Positions 1 through 5,035 of a stretch of 9,738 nucleotides of DNA are shown piece by piece. The notes below the pieces were generated by a model. The model searched no databases. It was not told where the DNA came from and saw nothing but the letters and a program-made list of their open reading frames with translations. The DNA comes from JASJGK01 sp033791585. Lineage in GTDB: Bacteria; SAR324; XYD2-FULL-50-16. Position numbers and translations under genes: made by a program. The first letter of the stretch is position 1, and the number at the start of each line of letters is the position of its first letter. The stretch covers positions 1 to 9,738 of the forward strand of contig JASJGK010000055.1 in assembly GCA_033791585.1 (NCBI GenBank). The letters run 5' to 3'.

Positions 1-623
1 CTTTCTTTACCGTTTTGGAACTTGCGCTCCACTTCGGAAAAAGTGATTTCTGCCAAGTCCTTACGGCCTTCAATATAAAAACAGTTGCCAATCATATGGT
101 AAGCCTTGGGCACCAAACCAGAATTGGGTAGCTTTTCAATCAATTGCTTGAGTTCTACCCTGGCCTTTTCATATTGTTTTGCCTCTAAATAGATGGTGGC
201 CAAAGCAATTTGATTTTCTTCAAAGTCCTGACTTTTAAGGTCTTTGGTTTGCAGTTTTTGATAGATTAAAATCGCTTTATTCCGACCCTCATCCCCTTGC
301 GAATAATATACTCTAGCCAAGCCTTTTAAGGCTCTCAAGCTGTATTCACTGCGGTCAAAGGATTTGGTTAAAGAACGGTAGTAACGAATCGCCTGCTCTT
401 GGTCGTGCAGGTAAAGCTCATATATGTTTGCAATCCAAAATAAAGAATCATCCACCAGGGCATCCTCGGGAAAAGCCTTGGTGAGCGCTATAAAATTCTG
501 CACAGCTTCTTCATGTTTATCTTCCTGCCAAAGCTCTATGGCTCTGTCGAACATAACTTTCCCTTGGTTCGGCTGACAGCCAGAAAGAAGGATTGAGACA
601 ATGAGAATTGCAAACAAACGCAT
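1..623 (-). CDS. TPR-repeat outer-membrane lipoprotein, partial (3' end missing)
   Basis: The reading frame starts with ATG at 623-621 and stays open to the left edge (207 complete codons, no stop), so the C-terminus is missing. The N-terminus is a short hydrophobic signal peptide (residues 3-14) ending in the lipobox L-S-G-C, with Cys16 as the predicted lipidated residue. Gln follows the Cys, which by the E. coli +2 rule favours outer-membrane sorting. The mature part is helical with repeated A-x-x-x-G/A-x-x-Y patterns spaced like tetratricopeptide repeats (about 24-50, 60-90, 95-125, 135-165, 170-200), resembling BamD/YbgF-type TPR proteins. Its start shares one base with the gyrA stop (TAATG), so it is probably translated by reinitiation after gyrA. 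Only a GA-rich stretch of gyrA could act as a Shine-Dalgarno site. The function is not recognisable beyond a scaffold for protein-protein contacts. The lipoprotein and TPR calls are firm; any BamD role is not. Confidence 0.85.
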   Translation of the reverse strand, partial: MRLFAILIVSILLSGCQPNQGKVMFDRAIELWQEDKHEEAVQNFIALTKAFPEDALVDDSLFWIANIYELYLHDQEQAIRYYRSLTKSFDRSEYSLRALKGLARVYYSQGDEGRNKAILIYQKLQTKDLKSQDFEENQIALATIYLEAKQYEKARVELKQLIEKLPNSGLVPKAYHMIGNCFYIEGRKDLAEITFSEVERKFQNGKE

Positions 624-3064
624 TACAGTTCTTCTTCGTCCTCAACGATTTTAGCAATGGAAACAACCTTTTCGTCTTCTTCCAACTGGATCAAGCGCAC
701 ACCTTGGGTGATGCGGTTAGTTGGTCTGATTTGGTTGGTTCTAAGACGAATGATCTTACCTTTTTCAGTAATGATCATCAATTCTGTTTCGTCGTCAACT
801 AACAAGCTGCCTACAACATCCCCATTTCTGGCAGAATGACGAATGTTCATTACACCCATGTTGCCACGGCTACCAAGCCTGTAATCATCAATCCCTGACT
901 TTTTACCAAAGCCATTTTCTGTTACAGTTAAGATAGTGCCTTCACCTTCAATGGCTTCCATGCTGATCACTTGATCATCCCCTTTTAGAGAAATTCCTTT
1001 ACAGCCACGGGTCACTCTACCCTGGGCACGTAAGCCTGTGGAAGCAACTTTTAAGGCCATACCGTTTCTAGTGGCGATAAAGACAAGATCTGTATCCTTC
1101 ACCAATCTCACAGCCCGCAAGCGGTCGGCATCATCAAGAACAATTGCCTTGGTGCCTGTGGTACGTACATTTTTATATTCTGTAAGAACTGTCTTTTTAA
1201 TGACTCCCTTTTCAGTGATCATCACAATAGAAATATCTTCTGTGTCAAAGCTACTGATCGGGGTACAAAACATAATTTTTTCGTCTGGCGCTAAAGGAAG
1301 GATATTCACCCAAGCTCGGCCTTTAGCCGTTCTGCCAGCCAAGGGAAGTTCGTAAACCTTCTTCCAGTAAACCTTTCCAGCGCTACTGAAAATTAAAAGA
1401 GTATCATGCGTCGAGGCAATGAATAAACTTTCAACAGCATCTGTTTCTTTTGCCGTCATGCCAATTTTGCCCTTACCGCCTCTGTGCTGAGACTGATAAG
1501 TGCTGGTAGGACAACGTTTGATGTATCCAGCTTGGCTCATGGTAACCACCATTTGCTCTTCTGGGATTAAGTCTTCTTGGTTGATATCTGACAAGTCTTC
1601 TGCGATTTCTGTTCTTCGCTCTGATTTATAAGTTTCGTTAATATGAATTAACTCTTCTTTAATGATATCAAGAACCATCTGCTCATCGCCTAAAACTTTA
1701 AGATAGTATTCAATCTTCTTTTGCAGCTCTACTAACTCTTCGGTTAACTTACCTACTTCCAAGGCTGTTAAGCGCTGGAGTCTCATTTCCATAATTGCCT
1801 GAGCTTGCAGCTCAGAAAGATCAAACTGATTGATCAAGCCTGTCTTGGCAATTTTTGAGTCACTTGAACCACGAATCAAAGCTACCACAGCATCAATATT
1901 GTCTTGGGCTTTTTTCAGGCCTTCTAACAAGTGAGCTCTCTCTTGGGCTTTCTTAAGTTCAAACTGAGTTCTGCGAATCACCACATCAATTCTGTGGTTA
2001 GTGAAGTACTTAAGCAGCTCTAAAAGATTAAAAACTTTTGGTTGCCCATCGGCCACAGCTAGCATGATAATTCCGAAGCTAGACTGCATGGCAGTGTGCT
2101 TAAAGAGATTATTTAAAATCGTGTGGCTGTTCTCGTGCCGTTTTAGTTCGATTACCACGCGCATACCCTTTCTATCGGACTCATCACGCAGGTCACTAAT
2201 ACCTTCAATCTTTTTGTCTTTTACAAGATCAGCAATCTTTTCAATCAGCCGTGCCTTGTTTACCATGTAAGGTAACTCAGTGATGATAATGGATTCACGT
2301 CCACCTTTCATCTCTTCAATTTCTGTTCTTGCACGAACCTTAACAATACCCCTGCCTGTGTTGTAGGCGCTGATAATACCCGCTCGGCCCATGATCAAAC
2401 CTGCTGTTGGGAAGTCAGGCCCTTTAATGATAGGCATCAAATCTTGGATCGTACAGGTCTGGCGATTGTCAATATAGAGCAATAGACCGTCGATCACTTC
2501 TGTCAGGTTGTGAGGTGGCATGTTGGTCGCCATACCCACAGCGATACCAGTACTTCCGTTGACTAATAGGTTTGGAATCTTGGTTGGTAAAACCGTAGGC
2601 TCTTGCATACTACCATCGTAGTTGTCTTGCATGTCCACGGTGTTTTTATCTAGATCTTCTAAAAATTCTCCAGCAATCTTTTGCAGGCGAATCTCAGTGT
2701 ACCTCATGGCTGCCGCCGAATCACCATCAACAGAACCAAAGTTACCTTGACCGTCGATCAATGGGGTTCTCATGGAAAATTCTTGCACAAGCCGAACAGT
2801 GGCATCGTAAACAGCAGAATCACCATGAGGGTGATACTTACCAATTACATCACCGACAATCCTTGCCGATTTCATATAGGGGCGATTATGGGCAACATTC
2901 ATACTGCTCATAGCATAGAGAATACGCCTGTGTACGGGTTTTAAACCATCGCGCACATCTGGTAATGCGCGGCCTACGATAACACTCATTGCATACTCAA
3001 GGTATGCGCTCTTCATGCTGTCTTCGATATTGACTGGGGTAATGTGTCCGATTTCTGATGTCAT
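623..3064 (-). CDS. gyrA: DNA gyrase subunit A
   Basis: This is the breakage-reunion subunit of DNA gyrase (A2B2), which introduces negative supercoils in the cytoplasm using ATP hydrolysed by GyrB. It has 813 residues; proteobacterial GyrA is often 800-900. The N-terminal numbering matches E. coli exactly: catalytic Tyr122 lies in A-A-M-R-Y-T-E, with Arg121 before it, and the quinolone-resistance region around residues 67-106 includes Ser83 and Asp87, both the susceptible-type residues. The tower and coiled-coil span about 350-490. The C-terminal beta-pinwheel starts near 500 and carries a GyrA-box at 526-532, Q-H-R-G-G-K-G, where His replaces the usual Arg/Lys. The box distinguishes GyrA from ParC. 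The last 20 residues are strongly acidic, as in many GyrA tails. The start is chosen by homology, since no clear Shine-Dalgarno site precedes it. gyrB is not adjacent; the upstream neighbour is a histidine kinase. Confidence 0.98.
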   Translation of the reverse strand: MTSEIGHITPVNIEDSMKSAYLEYAMSVIVGRALPDVRDGLKPVHRRILYAMSSMNVAHNRPYMKSARIVGDVIGKYHPHGDSAVYDATVRLVQEFSMRTPLIDGQGNFGSVDGDSAAAMRYTEIRLQKIAGEFLEDLDKNTVDMQDNYDGSMQEPTVLPTKIPNLLVNGSTGIAVGMATNMPPHNLTEVIDGLLLYIDNRQTCTIQDLMPIIKGPDFPTAGLIMGRAGIISAYNTGRGIVKVRARTEIEEMKGGRESIIITELPYMVNKARLIEKIADLVKDKKIEGISDLRDESDRKGMRVVIELKRHENSHTILNNLFKHTAMQSSFGIIMLAVADGQPKVFNLLELLKYFTNHRIDVVIRRTQFELKKAQERAHLLEGLKKAQDNIDAVVALIRGSSDSKIAKTGLINQFDLSELQAQAIMEMRLQRLTALEVGKLTEELVELQKKIEYYLKVLGDEQMVLDIIKEELIHINETYKSERRTEIAEDLSDINQEDLIPEEQMVVTMSQAGYIKRCPTSTYQSQHRGGKGKIGMTAKETDAVESLFIASTHDTLLIFSSAGKVYWKKVYELPLAGRTAKGRAWVNILPLAPDEKIMFCTPISSFDTEDISIVMITEKGVIKKTVLTEYKNVRTTGTKAIVLDDADRLRAVRLVKDTDLVFIATRNGMALKVASTGLRAQGRVTRGCKGISLKGDDQVISMEAIEGEGTILTVTENGFGKKSGIDDYRLGSRGNMGVMNIRHSARNGDVVGSLLVDDETELMIITEKGKIIRLRTNQIRPTNRITQGVRLIQLEEDEKVVSIAKIVEDEEEL

Positions 3065-3104
3065 GTCTGATCTATTTGAAATAAAATGTCTTTTTAAGAG
3101 TAAC

Positions 3105-3121
3105 GCCCAAGGTTCTTGGGC
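3105..3121 (-). promoter_or_regulatory. Perfect stem-loop in the gyrA 5' leader
   Basis: A perfect 7-base inverted repeat, GCCCAAG / CTTGGGC, with a 3-base spacer lies 41 bases upstream of the gyrA ATG. It would fold into a compact GC-rich hairpin at the start of the transcript from the promoter predicted just upstream. No T-run follows on either strand, so it is a poor intrinsic terminator. An mRNA-stabilising 5' hairpin or a protein-binding operator are the plausible roles; neither is shown. Confidence 0.5.
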
Positions 3122-3130
3122 TATCGGGAA

Positions 3131-3159
3131 ATGGTAGCCAATTAGGGCCTATCTGTCAC
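3131..3159 (-). promoter_or_regulatory. Candidate sigma70-type promoter for gyrA
   Basis: On the minus strand GTGACA (5 of 6 to the -35 consensus) is followed after exactly 17 bases by TACCAT (4 of 6 to the -10 consensus). Transcription would begin near 3124, leaving a leader of about 60 bases to the gyrA ATG. The 166-base gap after the upstream kinase gene supports independent transcription of gyrA. The -10 match is only fair, so this is a moderate call. Confidence 0.45.
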
Positions 3160-3230
3160 CATTAAAGCAAAGAGATTTTGCACTCTTTTGGGGCCTGATT
3201 CGAGCGCAGACAAGGATAAATTTGGAAAGT

Positions 3231-4739
3231 TTAAGAATTTACACCTTGAGGCAAGGTAATGGTGAAGGTAGAGCCCTCATTTTCTTTAGAAGTTACTGCA
3301 ACTGTACCGCCAAGGCGCTTGATCAATTCAGAAATGATCGAAAGGCCAAAACCCGTGCTCTGCTCATGATTTGTCCCTTCTCGCAAATAGTCTTTGGCCC
3401 CTGAAAAAAGCGTCGGCAAAAACTCCTCGGCGATGCCAATGCCTGTATCTATAACAGATATTGTCACAGTTGCGTCTTGTAAGGGGTGCAGGCGCACCTC
3501 TACCGTCCCCTTTTCTTTAGTAAATTTAATAGCATTGGTGATCAGGTTATTTAAAATCCGCATCAAAGATTTTGCTTCGGAATTCATGGTAACATCCCCA
3601 GCTTGGTTATTAAAACAGAGAACTATTTTTTTGAAAAAGGCTGAATGGATGTTGCTTTCAATAGAAGATTTAACGATCTGCTTTAAAGAAAAGGAGTTGG
3701 GTTGCAGTTTTTCTTCTTCGTAAATTTTACTTAAGGTCAGTAGTTCTTGGATAAATTCTAGTAAAAAATCCCCTGATTGGTTGATCAACTGCACCATTTC
3801 AGCCTGTGATGGAGTCAAGTCCTCATCTTCTAAAAGTAATTTGGCGATGCCTATTATCCCATTAAGAGGGGACCTTAAATCGTGGGAGGTGATGCCCAAT
3901 AGGCGGTTTTTAACCATATCGTGCTTTTTCGACTCCGCAAGCTTATCCTTTAAGCTTTGGTTGAGTCTTCTGGACTCTAAGTGGACATTAAAGCGGGCGA
4001 GTAACTCCTCTTTAGAAAAGGGCTTAGGTAAATAATCCGAAGCCCCTGCCCGATAGATTTTGATAATAAAATCCATCTCAGCGACACCACTCAAAAATAT
4101 AATTGGTAAGTTTTGGTTTCTTTGGTCTTCCCTGATTTTGTGGCAAAGCTCTAGGCCATCCATCTTAGGCATAGAATAATCAGTTAGCACTAAATCCAAT
4201 ACATCTTGGTTGGCGGCAATCAAGCCTAAGGCTTCGATACCGTTTGAAGCATTGAGCACGGTGATGCCCTCGGCAATCAGCACCTTTTTTAAAAGCTCTA
4301 CAGTAACGTCATTATCATCCACCACTAAAACAGTTACATCGGAAAACCTTCTTGGCTGGGCTCCAATGGTGATGCCTCGGACTAGATTTTTTAAATCGTT
4401 GGTAAAAAAGGTGCGGCTGTAAAAATCCGTAACGCCAAGCTCTTCGGCTTTTGCTTGGTCAGGGTAAACATCTTGGGTACCAATAAACAAAATAGGGGTA
4501 TGGCTATCAAAGTAGTTTTCTTCTGATTTAGACTTGCCCCTGATGCGTGCGGTTATTTCTAAAACATTAATAGTCTCTTCTTCAGCATCCATAATCACCA
4601 GATCAGGTTTTTCACCTTGGAAGACTTCCAAAGCTTCAAATTCACTGAATACATTAAATATTTGATCGTTCCCACGGGTAAACTCAGCGGTAAGCTGCTG
4701 GAACAAAAACTTCTTTTTTTCTACAATTAATATTTTCAT
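3231..4739 (-). CDS. Soluble hybrid histidine kinase: REC(degenerate)-REC-HisKA-HATPase
   Basis: This is a cytoplasmic sensor kinase of 502 residues with no signal peptide or membrane helix. Receiver 1 (about 1-122) keeps an Asp at the phosphoacceptor position (51) but has Glu7-Lys8 in place of the acidic pair and Arg109 where the invariant Lys belongs, so it is probably not a normal phosphoreceiver. Receiver 2 (about 134-254) is complete: Asp141/Asp142, phosphoacceptor Asp187 in L-T-D-Y-S-M-P, Ser217 and Lys239 in L-P-K-P-F. HisKA follows with His286 (S-H-D-L-R-S-P-L-N-G). The ATPase domain has an N-box around 397-406, a G1 box D-T-G-I-G-I at 431-436 and a G2 box G-F-G-L-S at 463-467. The kinase is therefore likely to take input from phosphorylation of receiver 2 by another kinase. 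A GAGGG ribosome binding site lies at 4751-4755, 11 bases from the ATG. It is divergent from the 7TMR-DISM kinase at 5036; no clear promoter was found. Confidence 0.93.
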   Translation of the reverse strand: MKILIVEKKKFLFQQLTAEFTRGNDQIFNVFSEFEALEVFQGEKPDLVIMDAEEETINVLEITARIRGKSKSEENYFDSHTPILFIGTQDVYPDQAKAEELGVTDFYSRTFFTNDLKNLVRGITIGAQPRRFSDVTVLVVDDNDVTVELLKKVLIAEGITVLNASNGIEALGLIAANQDVLDLVLTDYSMPKMDGLELCHKIREDQRNQNLPIIFLSGVAEMDFIIKIYRAGASDYLPKPFSKEELLARFNVHLESRRLNQSLKDKLAESKKHDMVKNRLLGITSHDLRSPLNGIIGIAKLLLEDEDLTPSQAEMVQLINQSGDFLLEFIQELLTLSKIYEEEKLQPNSFSLKQIVKSSIESNIHSAFFKKIVLCFNNQAGDVTMNSEAKSLMRILNNLITNAIKFTKEKGTVEVRLHPLQDATVTISVIDTGIGIAEEFLPTLFSGAKDYLREGTNHEQSTGFGLSIISELIKRLGGTVAVTSKENEGSTFTITLPQGVNS

Positions 4740-4811
4740 GATTTGCGCATCCCTCTATTTTTCCTGCTTTCTTCTTTAAACCTTAGCAAATATGTCTAGG
4801 AAACTAAATCT

Positions 4812-4828
4812 GTATTTGCAGAAAATAC
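4812..4828. promoter_or_regulatory. Inverted repeat GTATTT-N5-AAATAC in the divergent kinase intergenic region
   Basis: A perfect 6-base inverted repeat with a 5-base spacer lies about 75 bases upstream of the minus-strand kinase start. Immediately beyond it, 4834-4857 is a run of 24 A/T-only bases, which may aid promoter melting or bending. The size and symmetry suit a dimeric regulator, but so short a match in AT-rich DNA can arise by chance. No convincing -35/-10 pair was found for the minus-strand kinase here. Confidence 0.3.
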
Positions 4829-4937
4829 CCCTCAAAATAATTTTTTTATTTTTATTAGACCTGAAGTGAGTATCTACACAGCTCCAACTAGATTCATTAA
4901 TCAACATTTACTAAGGGCGGGTTCCTATTGGAAAATA

Positions 4938-4962
4938 TTGCAAAGTTAACCTTTTTTTGCAA
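4938..4962. promoter_or_regulatory. Inverted repeat TTGCAAA-N11-TTTGCAA, candidate operator
   Basis: The perfect 7-base arms have centres 18 bases apart, slightly less than two helical turns. The right arm overlaps a 10-base palindrome, TTTTGCAAAA (4955-4964). The element covers about -75 to -51 relative to the predicted start site near 5013, a usual location for an activator upstream of a sigma70-type promoter. No regulator gene is adjacent. Confidence 0.4.
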
Positions 4963-4977
4963 AAGCCTTATAAAAGT

Positions 4978-5006
4978 TTGACTTGGGCTAAGGCACCCAG
5001 TAAAAT
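4978..5006 (+). promoter_or_regulatory. Near-consensus sigma70-type promoter for the 7TMR-DISM kinase
   Basis: TTGACT (5 of 6 to the -35 consensus) and TAAAAT (5 of 6 to the -10 consensus) are separated by exactly 17 bases. Transcription would begin near 5013, giving a leader of only about 23 bases. That leader has no recognisable Shine-Dalgarno sequence before the ATG at 5036. This is the strongest promoter match in the window. The spacer contains a small TGGG...CCCA symmetry that could be a repressor site, but this is weak. Confidence 0.65.
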
Positions 5007-5035
5007 TAAGACTAATACCTTTTATCAGATTCTTA

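Noticed and set aside
3169..3188. AAAGAG...CTCTTT hairpin after the soluble kinase gene, considered as a terminator
   Set aside because: The stem is only 6 AT-rich pairs with an 8-base loop and no T-run follows on the minus strand.
4736..4750. Four-codon minus-strand frame (ATG CGC AAA TCA TGA) overlapping the soluble kinase start
   Set aside because: The GAGGG site directly abuts its ATG with no spacing, so it fits the kinase ATG (11 bases) rather than this frame; a leader peptide cannot be supported.
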